A DNA stretch of 56,710 nt from a bacterium (GTDB lineage: Bacteria; Bacillota; Clostridia; Lachnospirales; Lachnospiraceae), in contig JAQXMB010000112.1 of NCBI GenBank assembly GCA_029012425.1, forward strand, positions 1 to 56,710, given 5' to 3'. The notes under the pieces were generated by a model. The model had not been told where the DNA came from, made no database searches, and worked only from the letters and a program-made list of their open reading frames with translations. Position numbers and translations under genes: made by a program. Positions 8,505 to 18,158 of the stretch are shown here, piece after piece (the first letter of the stretch is position 1; every line of letters begins with the position of its first letter).

Positions 8505-8533
8505 TTGACACTGCTTTGCTTATCAGATAAAAT
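8505..8533 (+). promoter_or_regulatory. strong sigma-A promoter for TetR and the kinase operon
   Basis: Consensus TTGACA (8505-8510), 17-bp spacer, TAAAAT (8528-8533). It sits 36 bp before the TetR start codon and is the best match to a housekeeping promoter in the window. Confidence 0.75.
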
Positions 8534-8568
8534 AATTGAGACACATAGTATCAAAAGGAGTGTGTTTC

Positions 8569-9213
8569 ATGGGCAAATCAGAGAAACAAATCAAAAAAGA
8601 AAATGACCGCCTGAAACGAATTCTGGATGCGGCATATGATATATTTGTCGAAAAGAAGATAGAGGCTGTCAGCATGAATGAGATTGCTGACGCGGCAGGA
8701 ATCGGAAGAGCTACATTGTTTCGGTGCTATGCGAGCAAGGCAGATTTAGTGATTGCGGTGAATGCGGCGAAGTGGAAAGAGATTCTCGATGAACTCGATG
8801 AGATACGACCCGTCAGAACGGTTGGGGATATTTCAGCGATTGATCGTTTCACATTCACGCTGGATGGGTATATTTATCTGTACCGCAATCGCAAGGATAT
8901 TCTGCAATTTAATGATAATTTCAATCATTATATCACGCACGAATGCTGTGACGATAAGCAGCTTGAAGTATTTTATGACGCGTTATACTCGGTGGATATG
9001 AGATTTCACCTCATGTATGAAAAAGCAAAAGAGGATCACACCTTTCGGACAGACATTCCTGAGGATGAGTTTTTCCGTGCGACGCTGCACCTGATGATGG
9101 CATCCTGTGCACATTATGCCGGCGGTTTTATTTGGGGGTCGCAGGCAGACAGGGACTATACACCGGAGCTTCTGAGACAAAAGGAAATGATACTCAGTTA
9201 TATAAAAGGTTAG
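8569..9213 (+). CDS. TetR-family transcriptional regulator
   Basis: A 214-aa protein. The N-terminal helix-turn-helix is typical: RILDAAYDIFVEKKIEAVSM, NEIADAAGIGRATLFRCYAS, KADLVIAV. The C-terminal ligand domain is helical with aromatic residues (YIYLYRNRKDILQFNDNF) and no recognised ligand type. ATG 8569 has AGGAG at 8-nt spacing. It is driven by the consensus promoter at 8505-8533. The giant kinase-bearing gene begins 20 nt after its stop, so this regulator probably controls its own operon, including that gene and the following GNAT gene. No clear palindromic operator overlaps the promoter. Confidence 0.85.
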   Translation: MGKSEKQIKKENDRLKRILDAAYDIFVEKKIEAVSMNEIADAAGIGRATLFRCYASKADLVIAVNAAKWKEILDELDEIRPVRTVGDISAIDRFTFTLDGYIYLYRNRKDILQFNDNFNHYITHECCDDKQLEVFYDALYSVDMRFHLMYEKAKEDHTFRTDIPEDEFFRATLHLMMASCAHYAGGFIWGSQADRDYTPELLRQKEMILSYIKG

Positions 9214-9233
9214 CATTTGGAACAGGGGGTATT

Positions 9234-12200
9234 ATGAGTATAGGACACGAAGATTTGCAGCAGATAAAAAGAGAACAGATTCATCAGATGTTGCAGAGGG
9301 ATGCTCATATGACGGAGCAGACCGTCACACAGGAGCAATCTCTGTTTCAGAATGTGGAGCAGATGAAGGCGAACAAGGAGATGATTGACCAGGCCTTGCA
9401 GAACACAGTTGAATTTCAGCTGACAGACAAGGAAGCGTACCGTCTGCGCGCCATTCAGGGCAGAACGATTTCGCACCTGCTTTTGAAGCAGAACCAGTTT
9501 TCAACGGACAGCTCCGAGATGATGGATGTGAAGAATCAAGTGGCAGGCATTGAGATGATGCTGAATCGCGAGTGGAATGCAGACAATGCGATGGAGACGG
9601 TGCAGGAGCTGGAGGCTGCTTATGCGGTGACAATTATGTTCTGTCAGAAATACTGTGACTGCAAGCATCCAACATTCCGGAGCGGAAAGGAACGCAAGCA
9701 GATGGTGCAGGAGACCCTGATGCAGCTACAGACAGAGCTTGACCAGTTACATGCGCTAAAGCATATGATAGAGAACGGTCAGATGCCGCTGGATGTATAC
9801 AAACAGAAGGATCTGCTTGTGGCAGCACAGGAATATCAGGCCGGACAGGAGACACAAGAAGAGGAATCACTGCAGGAAGAGCAGCCAATCAGTATCGGAA
9901 CGCTTACTTACGCAGATTTTGCGTCAATGCTCGGAACCTATAATCGCGGACAGATTGAGTTCTCGAAAAAAGGTCTTCGTATGATTAACAATCACGCACT
10001 GTCTGTGTCCGAAGGATCCGTTTCTGCAGAAAACTATCAATTACGCGAACGGTTATTTATACTTGCAAAGGAAAAGATAGGCGAGCAGCTGACTGCTGGT
10101 GTTTCGTACCAGATACAGGGTCTGTTGGGACTTGACTCAGAGAAGAAGGAGTCAAAACCTTTGTCAAGGAAAGAATTGTATGAGGTAATTACAGCAGTCA
10201 ACATGCGCTCCTCACAGCTGAGTCGTACACTGAAGGCAAAAGATCAGGCTCCCGAGAGCAGACGCGTATTTGCTGAGAAAGTGAACGGACTGATTGGTGG
10301 ACAGCTTGGTGAATGGGATGTTACTTACACGACAGAACAAATCGAGCAGGAGATGAAGAAGGAGTTGGCCGGACTGTTCAAAACAGCCGGCAAAAACGGG
10401 GTCGAGATACCAAAGTTATCCAAACATCAGATGGATGTATTGGTGAAAGGCAATCTGCCGATGCTGCTTGACGGATTGTTTGCATCAATGAATTCTGTAT
10501 ATGATATGATGTGCCGTATCAATCAGGGAAATGATGTGGATATCAACACGGTGGCCGGCAGAGATACACTCATCTATCAGCTGATGTCCTATGAAATATC
10601 AAAAATAACCGCAGAAACTCCGGAACTGCGAAAAATAGCTGAACAAGAGCAGAAGTCATACATAACCGCCATGGCATTTTCTTTGAGTGAAAAAAACGAT
10701 CTCAAGGAGGACTTTGAGCACTCATTTGTCGGTGATCTGACAGTAAAAGGGTCTGAAGGATTAGAACAGGCAATAAAAAGACAGCTCCCGGAAAGTTCAC
10801 GCTGGCAAACGGGTTCGTTGCGCATGCAGCGTGGATTTGATAGCCTGAAGCATTTGTGCGATCAGCTGCAGGAATTATCGATGCTGCAGAAGAAAGCTCT
10901 GGAACAGGGGCTTGACGACGCAGAATATCTTCAGATGCGTAATCTTGCAAACGGAATACAGCAGTTGGTACAACCGATGGCGAACAACCAAGCCAATGAA
11001 ACCATGGTGGATATGGAGTTTGTTACAAAAGAATTGGCGGATACCCGTTTTGCAAGCGGATTAGAGAAAATAAAGTCACTGGTGAGTGAACAGAACTTTT
11101 CTTTTATTGAGGCTGTAGAGCGTATCGAAGCACAAGTGCGTCCGTTACAGGTAAATCGGACGATAGAGGAACAGAATGAGCGACCGGATATGGACCGGAT
11201 GACAGGCCATGTGAAAAGTCAGATGGAAAAGATGAGTAAACCGACGAAACAGGTACTTGGAATACTGATGCTTGAGAAGAAAGCGTCGGAGCTTGTCGAG
11301 AAGAGTAAGGACAACACATCAGGTGAGATATTAGCGCTTCGAAGGGCATTGCTGCGTTTGGAAAACAATCAACAATCAGAAGCTGCGGAACGCGTGACGC
11401 TTGCAGGTGCGAAGGTACAGCTGGTGCGTGACAAGATGGGCGTGCTGTCATTGGTAGAAGGTCGACATATAGTCACGCTGCCTTTTGGCACACGCATGCT
11501 GCTTGACCGGTTGGAAGCAGACCTGCTTGAGCATGAATCGTTATTCGAGCAGGACGATATTGTATCGATTGTTGAGGCGCTGCATGAGCAGGACTTTGAT
11601 GCACAAAGCGGTGGAGAGATGGTTCGCTCGCGCAGCCTGTGTCTGAAGGTGCTTCAGAGCAGAACCGGTAAATCGGCAGCATTTTTCAACAATGTTTCGA
11701 ATCGCAGATTGACTGATTACGCGTTGTATCTTCTAAAGGGTGTGACTACCGAAGAGGATGTGATCAAAGATGTCGACAAGATTGAGAATGCCGCGTTGAT
11801 CAATGGTGAGGAAGCATTAGAGCTGCTGAAAAAGAACGAGAAGGTTCGTGCCAGGGAGAAACGGATAAAGACACAAAGACAAGCGCCTGAGGTGAAAAAT
11901 GCGGGAACAGATCAGGAACCCGAGTGGCAGGAAAAAGAGCTTCGTGTGAAAAATATGCTCTCAGACCTTATTTTCTCTACCCAGACATGGGAACTCGACG
12001 AGAATGAGCGTGCGACAACGGAACCGCTTAAAGAGGCAAAGCAGGCGGAGGATGCGAAGCGCATCGAGCAGATTAAAAAGGTGCAGTCTGCAGAGCGGAT
12101 GCGTGGCGTGCTGCTGAATCATACAGATGCTCTGTATGCGGTAATCCGGGAGCCACAGCTGTTAGAACAGATGGTAAACCGGCTGCCGTTTCCGGGAACA

Positions 12201-15149
12201 GCTGTTGGTGAGGGTGAAGCGGAAGGCAGCATGAAGCAGGAAATCCATGAACTCGTCCGACAGATGATTGAAATGCCGCAGCTTGCAAAGCTGCGCGAGG
12301 CGGCACACGGTCCGTTTGAAGCGTTTGCAAAAATTGGCTTTAAGATGATGATTGGTCCGATGCTTCGCAAGGATGATGCAGTGGAAGAGCTTGCAAAGAT
12401 GGATGCGCAGATCAACGATATGGTTGAGAAGAGCATGAACAGCATCCAGGATATGATCACAGATTCTGTTTCTGTTGTGTTTAAGCCGGATCATAAGTCC
12501 GGTGGGAAGAAGAAGCTAAACAGAGAATCGTATACAGATAAAAAGAAATGGCAGTCTGATTCAAGGGAGGAATTAAACCGGCTGCTGCGTGAGGCCGCAA
12601 ACGGTGACCGCGGACAGGGTCTGTTTACAAAAAATGTGTTCCAGAATTATTTTGTCGGAGTTTCCCGCATGGATCAGCGTGCGATGCTCGCATCCGCACT
12701 GCGTGGGGCAAAGCCGATGGAAGAGGCAGCTGCGAATCTGTCTCAGAAGGAAAAGGATGCGCACAAGAAAAAGGTCATGGGCAACTATCTGGGCGGAATC
12801 TTAAAAGGAGCCGGACCACTGCTTCAGAAGATGCTGCAGGGTATGCCGCTTGATTCCATGCCTGAGGAACTGAAAAGTGCGCTTAAGGATATGCGCTCGA
12901 ACCTGGCACCGATTCCCGATGAAATCGTGCAGGCACAGCTGCGCAGCATGATTGAGCGTTCACAGGGCAAGGTAGAGGAAATTGAGATTGTGCGGGCGCT
13001 GGGAGCCGCTTCCGTCGGCCAGGCATTTTTGTGCAGATTCAAGGGTCCGGATCTTCCGGCGGAAGGTAAGGATGTGGTGGTGAAGCTGTTGCGTCCGAAT
13101 GTGCGTAATCACATGATGCGTGAGAAAAAAATCATGCTGGAATGTGCAAAACTGACCGATATGGCAAGTGGTACGCTGCCGGATGAGATTGGCGGTATGG
13201 AGGCAACCTATATGGGTCAGCTGATGCGTATTGAGGAAGAGTTGGATCTGACCATTGAAGCACGCAATGTTGAGCGTGGCAGACTCTACGATGAGGGTGT
13301 CAGTACAGTTGGGGCGATGAAGTTAAATCCGCTTGTTGAGCCGACGGTTAACGCGATGGTTGTTGAGAAGGCACCCGGAACGACGCTTGATAAATATATG
13401 GATCAGGCGCGCAGAATACTCCGTGAAAATATGGCAACCTTTGAACAGAAAGACGCGGATGGCAATATCCGGAAGAACATTAATGGCAAACCCATGCTGA
13501 AATACAATGAAAATGCCGATTTCAACAAGACATACGCGGAACTCAACGAGCTGAATCTCAAGCTGCGAAAAAGTCAGCAGTATCTGCTTACACTGGCAGA
13601 CAAATGGGTTACGGAGGGTGTGTTTGGCAAAGGCTTTTACCACGGTGATCTGCATGCGGGAAATATTATGGTAGATGACGATGGGATGACAATCATTGAT
13701 TTCGGTAATGCAACCCAGCTCAATCATGAGCAACAGTGTCATGTTGTAAAAATGATGCTGGCAGCCAGCTGCAGAATGGTAGATGATTTCAGACATGGCT
13801 TCCATATGCTGCTACAAAATACATCGCCGGAGAAATATGAGGAAAAACGCGAGGAGCTCGGAAAGATGTTAGAAGAGGTGTTTGAGATGGGAACTCAGGA
13901 GGATACCGGTTCCCGTATTGCAGTTGCACTGCTTAAGGCACAGGAGCTTGGATTGGAGCTTCCGCCTGCAATCGCCAACTTTTCGCAAAGTCAGATTCGC
14001 CTGCAACAGACCATTGAGGAACTGAACAACATGATTAAGCAGGTGAGCGAAGCTATGGTACGGTTGAGATATGAACAGATGCATTGTTCTTCGCTGATTG
14101 ATATCCAGAAAAATATTATTGGCGTGGCAAATAACAACGAAGACAAGGCACAGTCGTGCGCTGAAGTGCGACGAAGATTTCCCATTGATCTTAGCAGAGA
14201 GGAATTTTTAAAATCGCTTTATGCACAGAAAACAGAAATGGAGCAGGCGGAGTTTGAGCAAAACTGTATTGTCCACTTAGGGCCGGATGCAAGCTACATG
14301 GAACAAATGGAGGAGCTTATGAAAGAGGTGTCTCCGGAGATACTTGCCAATGCACAGGCAGGAGGCGAGAAAGCACAAACAACCCTGAAGCAAGATATTA
14401 GAAAATTGGGATTAAAGTTGTGTCTGAAGCTTAAGGAAGTGCAAAATCAGTATGACGAGGGTATCAACGATGAAGCTAGAAGGCTGATTACGGAAGTCCG
14501 CAGATGCGTATCGGATCCGTTTGCTCCCGGATTTCTTGACGAGCTGAATACCATACAGAGAAGTATTGTGCAGATGAAAACTTATGAACAGGAAAAGCTG
14601 AATGAATTTACGACCGGCTATCGGGAACGCGTACAGGCATTGAGGCAGCTGAAGGAGGAACCAAATCATTCGGCCGGAGAACTCGAGAAAAAGGAATCGG
14701 AGTTTTTTGACTTCTACATGAAGCGCCAGCTGCAAATGATAAAAAGCGAGGGTATGACAGCCGCCGGAATAGAGCAGCTGCTGAGTATGGAAGATGAAAA
14801 AGATGCTGGAACGATGTTCCATGACGAGTCATTTATGGGCCAAGAATTCCGTGAGGCTTATCATAGATACCGTGAGGCGAAGGCTGCAAATTCAACGGAA
14901 CTTCCACAGGCGAGCTTTCAGATGCAAAGTATTTATATGCAAATACTGTCCCATAAGATTAAGGGAATGTATGATGTGCTGGAACATTCAATACCGTTTG
15001 AACAGATGAGAAAGCCGCTGGATACATTTTTTGATGTCATGGGGGATGTCATTATGACGAACAAGAAGGCAGCAGCAGGTCGTATAGGACTTTTCTATGG
15101 AATGAAGGTGACGATGAAGCAGCAAAAGATTGCTGAGGATGAGGCATAA
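9234..15149 (+). CDS. 1971-aa coiled-coil protein with an ABC1/UbiB/AarF kinase domain
   Basis: Residues 1 to ~1190 are long, charged and mostly helical with no family I can name. Residues ~1200-1530 are an ABC1/UbiB/AarF atypical kinase domain: the Ala-rich nucleotide loop LGAASVGQAF (~1255), the ion-pair Lys in VVVKLLRPNV (~1282), catalytic HGDLHAGN (~1469) and metal-binding IIDFGNAT (~1488). The usual KxGQ motif is replaced by KMLQ in LLQKMLQGM. An extra ~50-residue insertion precedes the catalytic loop. Residues ~1530-1971 are again helical. UbiB relatives are normally 500-600 aa, membrane-linked and tied to quinone or lipid biology; this one has no membrane segment. ATG 9234 follows a GGGGG-type ribosome binding site. 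It forms an operon with TetR upstream and GNAT downstream. Possible roles are cargo, assembly factor or regulator of the injection system. Confidence 0.8.
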   Translation: MSIGHEDLQQIKREQIHQMLQRDAHMTEQTVTQEQSLFQNVEQMKANKEMIDQALQNTVEFQLTDKEAYRLRAIQGRTISHLLLKQNQFSTDSSEMMDVKNQVAGIEMMLNREWNADNAMETVQELEAAYAVTIMFCQKYCDCKHPTFRSGKERKQMVQETLMQLQTELDQLHALKHMIENGQMPLDVYKQKDLLVAAQEYQAGQETQEEESLQEEQPISIGTLTYADFASMLGTYNRGQIEFSKKGLRMINNHALSVSEGSVSAENYQLRERLFILAKEKIGEQLTAGVSYQIQGLLGLDSEKKESKPLSRKELYEVITAVNMRSSQLSRTLKAKDQAPESRRVFAEKVNGLIGGQLGEWDVTYTTEQIEQEMKKELAGLFKTAGKNGVEIPKLSKHQMDVLVKGNLPMLLDGLFASMNSVYDMMCRINQGNDVDINTVAGRDTLIYQLMSYEISKITAETPELRKIAEQEQKSYITAMAFSLSEKNDLKEDFEHSFVGDLTVKGSEGLEQAIKRQLPESSRWQTGSLRMQRGFDSLKHLCDQLQELSMLQKKALEQGLDDAEYLQMRNLANGIQQLVQPMANNQANETMVDMEFVTKELADTRFASGLEKIKSLVSEQNFSFIEAVERIEAQVRPLQVNRTIEEQNERPDMDRMTGHVKSQMEKMSKPTKQVLGILMLEKKASELVEKSKDNTSGEILALRRALLRLENNQQSEAAERVTLAGAKVQLVRDKMGVLSLVEGRHIVTLPFGTRMLLDRLEADLLEHESLFEQDDIVSIVEALHEQDFDAQSGGEMVRSRSLCLKVLQSRTGKSAAFFNNVSNRRLTDYALYLLKGVTTEEDVIKDVDKIENAALINGEEALELLKKNEKVRAREKRIKTQRQAPEVKNAGTDQEPEWQEKELRVKNMLSDLIFSTQTWELDENERATTEPLKEAKQAEDAKRIEQIKKVQSAERMRGVLLNHTDALYAVIREPQLLEQMVNRLPFPGTAVGEGEAEGSMKQEIHELVRQMIEMPQLAKLREAAHGPFEAFAKIGFKMMIGPMLRKDDAVEELAKMDAQINDMVEKSMNSIQDMITDSVSVVFKPDHKSGGKKKLNRESYTDKKKWQSDSREELNRLLREAANGDRGQGLFTKNVFQNYFVGVSRMDQRAMLASALRGAKPMEEAAANLSQKEKDAHKKKVMGNYLGGILKGAGPLLQKMLQGMPLDSMPEELKSALKDMRSNLAPIPDEIVQAQLRSMIERSQGKVEEIEIVRALGAASVGQAFLCRFKGPDLPAEGKDVVVKLLRPNVRNHMMREKKIMLECAKLTDMASGTLPDEIGGMEATYMGQLMRIEEELDLTIEARNVERGRLYDEGVSTVGAMKLNPLVEPTVNAMVVEKAPGTTLDKYMDQARRILRENMATFEQKDADGNIRKNINGKPMLKYNENADFNKTYAELNELNLKLRKSQQYLLTLADKWVTEGVFGKGFYHGDLHAGNIMVDDDGMTIIDFGNATQLNHEQQCHVVKMMLAASCRMVDDFRHGFHMLLQNTSPEKYEEKREELGKMLEEVFEMGTQEDTGSRIAVALLKAQELGLELPPAIANFSQSQIRLQQTIEELNNMIKQVSEAMVRLRYEQMHCSSLIDIQKNIIGVANNNEDKAQSCAEVRRRFPIDLSREEFLKSLYAQKTEMEQAEFEQNCIVHLGPDASYMEQMEELMKEVSPEILANAQAGGEKAQTTLKQDIRKLGLKLCLKLKEVQNQYDEGINDEARRLITEVRRCVSDPFAPGFLDELNTIQRSIVQMKTYEQEKLNEFTTGYRERVQALRQLKEEPNHSAGELEKKESEFFDFYMKRQLQMIKSEGMTAAGIEQLLSMEDEKDAGTMFHDESFMGQEFREAYHRYREAKAANSTELPQASFQMQSIYMQILSHKIKGMYDVLEHSIPFEQMRKPLDTFFDVMGDVIMTNKKAAAGRIGLFYGMKVTMKQQKIAEDEA

Positions 15150-15180
15150 CCGATTGCAGAATAAGAGAGGAAAAAGAAGC

Positions 15181-16155
15181 ATGAGAATCACATGTTTGGA
15201 TATGGCAAAACGGGCGCTGGTACTAGACCTTGATCCGCTCATGATGCTTGATCGATTGGAGTTTCCCGCTTCGATGGCGCTTCTTGCAACGGAAACAGAT
15301 GAAATGACACAGGATGCATTGCCGGTAGGTTTACTGATTGCTTCCATGCAGGATGCACAGATGACAATTGACTGGCTGTATGTCGTGCCCGAGAAGCGGA
15401 TGCAGGGAATCGGAGAGCAGCTTTTGATTGAGGCATATCATTTTGCCGCGCGGAAGGGCGCGGTGAGGCTGTGCGCCTATTTCAATGAAGAATACGGACG
15501 CAATCAGATATGCGCTGACGAGAAGACCTACTTTTTCGAGCATCTGTTTTTGAAGGAACAGGTGCTTGGCGGTGAGTGGATGACAGATATAAAGACGCTG
15601 GAAATGCAGATGAACAGATGCGCAAATGAGGTTTCGGAGGCGGACTGTGTATCCTTTCGAACGCTTAGTGTCTCGCAGGCAAGCGCTGCGATCGTAACGC
15701 TACAGGAGCAGGAAGCCTGTGAAATGCTCTATCCCATGGATGCACAGACACGATATTATGACCCGGATCTAAGTGTTCTGCTGACAGATGGCACACAGGT
15801 GAAGGGTGGTCTTTTGATACAATGCGTGGAGCGCATTACGCCGCAGATAAAGGCAAACAAAATCATTCGCGCGAAGGAAAATGTGTTCTATCCTGTGCTG
15901 TGCTGTGCATGGAACGAACAGGATGCATGGAAGCTGATGTCGGCGTCACTAAAGCGTGCGGTGGCAAAATACAGTTACAGTACGGAAGTGCGTGTGATAT
16001 TAAAGAGTAACCGGTATGCGGCGGTTTTGGACCGGGTATTGCCCGGACAGCGGGTGAATAACAGCCTTTTGACTGCACAGATAGCAGATTATTATGGTGC
16101 AAAGGAGAAGGATGAAAGAGAGCTTGGTATGCGAAGGCTGCTGCAGCTTGGATGA
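15181..16155 (+). CDS. GNAT acetyltransferase-like protein
   Basis: A 324-aa protein. The N-terminal half has the GNAT core: LPVGLLIASMQ, then YVVPEKRMQGIGEQLLIEAYHFA with the R/Q-x-x-G-x-G pyrophosphate loop. The C-terminal half (~residues 160-324) is a second alpha/beta region without an obvious CoA loop, the same two-part plan as 5820-6692. ATG 15181 follows GAGAGGA. It is 31 nt downstream of the giant kinase gene and probably co-translated. The pairing of GNAT-like proteins with large coiled-coil proteins occurs twice here. Substrate unknown. Confidence 0.65.
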   Translation: MRITCLDMAKRALVLDLDPLMMLDRLEFPASMALLATETDEMTQDALPVGLLIASMQDAQMTIDWLYVVPEKRMQGIGEQLLIEAYHFAARKGAVRLCAYFNEEYGRNQICADEKTYFFEHLFLKEQVLGGEWMTDIKTLEMQMNRCANEVSEADCVSFRTLSVSQASAAIVTLQEQEACEMLYPMDAQTRYYDPDLSVLLTDGTQVKGGLLIQCVERITPQIKANKIIRAKENVFYPVLCCAWNEQDAWKLMSASLKRAVAKYSYSTEVRVILKSNRYAAVLDRVLPGQRVNNSLLTAQIADYYGAKEKDERELGMRRLLQLG

Positions 16156-16338
16156 GGATTGTGGAAAATGTAATATTCAATCAAAATTTGTCCATCTTTT
16201 GTCTGTATTTATTCGTTATAGTTATTATATATTTTTTATAGTCATGTACATTATGATATCCTTTGAGAAAACGGACATAACAGAAGGATTTCTTTTGTGT
16301 AACATTAATAATATTTTACCAAGGGCGGGAGAACAGTC
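16156..16338. other. AT-rich 183-bp gap before the injection-system operon
   Basis: The gap is markedly more AT-rich than its surroundings and has no gene. It is the likely place for the promoter of the 16339-48152 genes, since later gaps are short. I do not see a -35/-10 pair with proper spacing. TATGAT at 16252-16257 lacks a recognisable -35. Confidence 0.3.
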
Positions 16339-18144
16339 ATGAACAATAATCAATTATATCCATTTGAAAGAAATCGTTATTATTCAGGTAAGATGCTTAC
16401 CAGTGCGGATTTTCAGACAGAACAGAACTATTTTAATAATAAGCGCAGATTTGTGAACAATCTGATGTATGGATCGGGAATTGTGTGTGGCTGCGGAGTG
16501 TTCAGTCTGGATGATTTATCGATTCTTGTTGAGAGCGGTGTTGCGATTGACGGATTGGGAAGAGAAATCGTTGTAGATTCGTCTGTTGTAAAGAAGCTGT
16601 CTGCAGTAGACGGATTTGAGCAGCTGCGAACAAATGATGTGAGTTTGTGCCTGCAATACAAGGAGGATGAGGTTCATGCGGTCTATGCGGTGAACCAGAA
16701 AGAATCGGATAAGGAATATGAATATAACCGCATCAGTGAAGGATACCGGCTGTTTTTGATGGATACGGAGGACATTCCTCAAACCTTTGAGATGGAGACT
16801 GAATTTCTTACAAGCGGCGTGCTGTTAAATGATGATGATTACCGCGTGGAGCTGGTGATGCCGGCCACTGCATGCAAGGGAAAAAATGTTAAGGTCGTTT
16901 TGCGCGTGACAAAATTAAGCACGGAGCAAAGGAGACTGAGCTATCACGGTGTGCTTCAGATACCGGCGTTTGTGACCGCTACCGGTGAGCACGAGCTCCC
17001 CATCGAGATAGAAGATGTCTCTTTGACAGAGGGAGAAGTGCTTGAACGCGAGTTTTGGATGACAGCTTATGAGACTGCGGCGGTAGATACGAATGTAATA
17101 TTAAAGAGCGGATCGGCAAGAGCCTATGTGAACGATGCGGCTGTGGCGGCGGCAACCGGACTGTCCCTGAAGATTCTTCTGACGGATTGTAAACCAAGAG
17201 AGCTTGTCAGTCGGGAAATCGGACGGATGAGTCTTGAAATGAAAAACATCGGTGGTTCTGCAGATTTTATACGCCTGGCAGATTTGCGTCTGGTGCGCAC
17301 GGAGAGTGCTTATATTATTGAAGAAGTGAAGGAAACAGCCGTCAAGAAGTATATTAATGCACCGGCACAGGAGATGCTTCGAAGTGAGTATCTGGATTAT
17401 TTCGAGAAGGATGTGGAACTTGGTACCGGAAAGAAAACATTTGTCGAGCAGAAGGAAAACGAGCCGCAGCTTGTCACAAGGATGAATGTGCCTGAGGTGT
17501 CCACCGGTATTTTGGAGATTCCGCTTGGCGATATGGCGCGCAAAGGTGAGATTTTCTATTCCGGTGAGATTATGCACGGTCTTGGAAAGGGCAATGTGTA
17601 TGTGGATATCGGATATGAGTATATTTCCGAGGATGCGACACTTGGTGCGAATGCCAAGAGTACCGTATACGGTAATCCGGACCTGTTTAGAGAAAGTGCA
17701 AATCTTGCTGTGAATGCCGAGACAGCAGTCAAGGTGCTTAATGACAAGGGCAGCTTTGTGGTTGCAGTGAAGCTGTTGCAGAATGTAGATTATCTCATTT
17801 TGTCGTACCGCTGGGTAGCAATCAAGTTCCCCGCAGGCAATGATTTGGGAATCCCGGAGGATATGGAAGGCAAGAGTATTGCAGCAGAGACACCGACGGT
17901 TGTGATGGGTACAAGGGAGAACCATTACTTTGGTGTGAAGTATCATAATATGGAAAGCTGTAGTATTGTATATGAACTGACGGAGCCCGGAAGCGGTGAG
18001 ATCAGTTCCGACGGAATCTATACATCCCCTGCAAAAGAAGGTGTTTATGAGATCCTGATCTACTGTGCGGATTATCCGTCAATTTGTACATATGCATATG
18101 CAATTGTTAAGAAGAAAGGCCTGGATGAGTCTGAGGAAGCATAA
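16339..18144 (+). CDS. CIS-cluster protein with YYSGKML/GSGIVCGCGV N-terminal signature
   Basis: A 601-aa protein. The first ~80 residues (ERNRYYSGKMLTSADFQTEQ, NYFNNKRRFVNNLMYGSGIV, CGCGV) match a signature I associate with a protein family repeatedly found in extracellular contractile injection system loci. I know no established biochemical role. The rest is beta-rich, with repeated small strands and a C-terminal domain resembling an Ig-like fold (YELTEPGSGEISSDGIYTSP). No signal peptide or membrane segment is visible. ATG 16339 has GGGCGGGAG upstream. It is the first gene after the AT-rich gap and is followed 14 nt later by the pseudokinase-like gene. Likely a particle surface, baseplate or fibre-like component (inference). 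Confidence 0.65.
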   Translation: MNNNQLYPFERNRYYSGKMLTSADFQTEQNYFNNKRRFVNNLMYGSGIVCGCGVFSLDDLSILVESGVAIDGLGREIVVDSSVVKKLSAVDGFEQLRTNDVSLCLQYKEDEVHAVYAVNQKESDKEYEYNRISEGYRLFLMDTEDIPQTFEMETEFLTSGVLLNDDDYRVELVMPATACKGKNVKVVLRVTKLSTEQRRLSYHGVLQIPAFVTATGEHELPIEIEDVSLTEGEVLEREFWMTAYETAAVDTNVILKSGSARAYVNDAAVAAATGLSLKILLTDCKPRELVSREIGRMSLEMKNIGGSADFIRLADLRLVRTESAYIIEEVKETAVKKYINAPAQEMLRSEYLDYFEKDVELGTGKKTFVEQKENEPQLVTRMNVPEVSTGILEIPLGDMARKGEIFYSGEIMHGLGKGNVYVDIGYEYISEDATLGANAKSTVYGNPDLFRESANLAVNAETAVKVLNDKGSFVVAVKLLQNVDYLILSYRWVAIKFPAGNDLGIPEDMEGKSIAAETPTVVMGTRENHYFGVKYHNMESCSIVYELTEPGSGEISSDGIYTSPAKEGVYEILIYCADYPSICTYAYAIVKKKGLDESEEA

Positions 18145-18158
18145 GGAGGGCTGATAGA

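Noticed and set aside
8536-8568. Earlier start for the TetR gene
   Set aside because: It would begin immediately after the -10 box at 8528-8533; ATG 8569 has a proper AGGAG site.
15181-16155. Reading the GNAT gene from the upstream TTG/ATG inside the 9234 gene (from 15130)
   Set aside because: ATG 15181 has GAGAGGA at correct spacing and starts the conserved fold; the extra residues look like antisense-free filler.
16094-16342. Possible 82-aa gene across the AT-rich gap
   Set aside because: Starts inside the GNAT gene in another frame, has no ribosome binding site, and overlaps the next start; composition looks non-coding.
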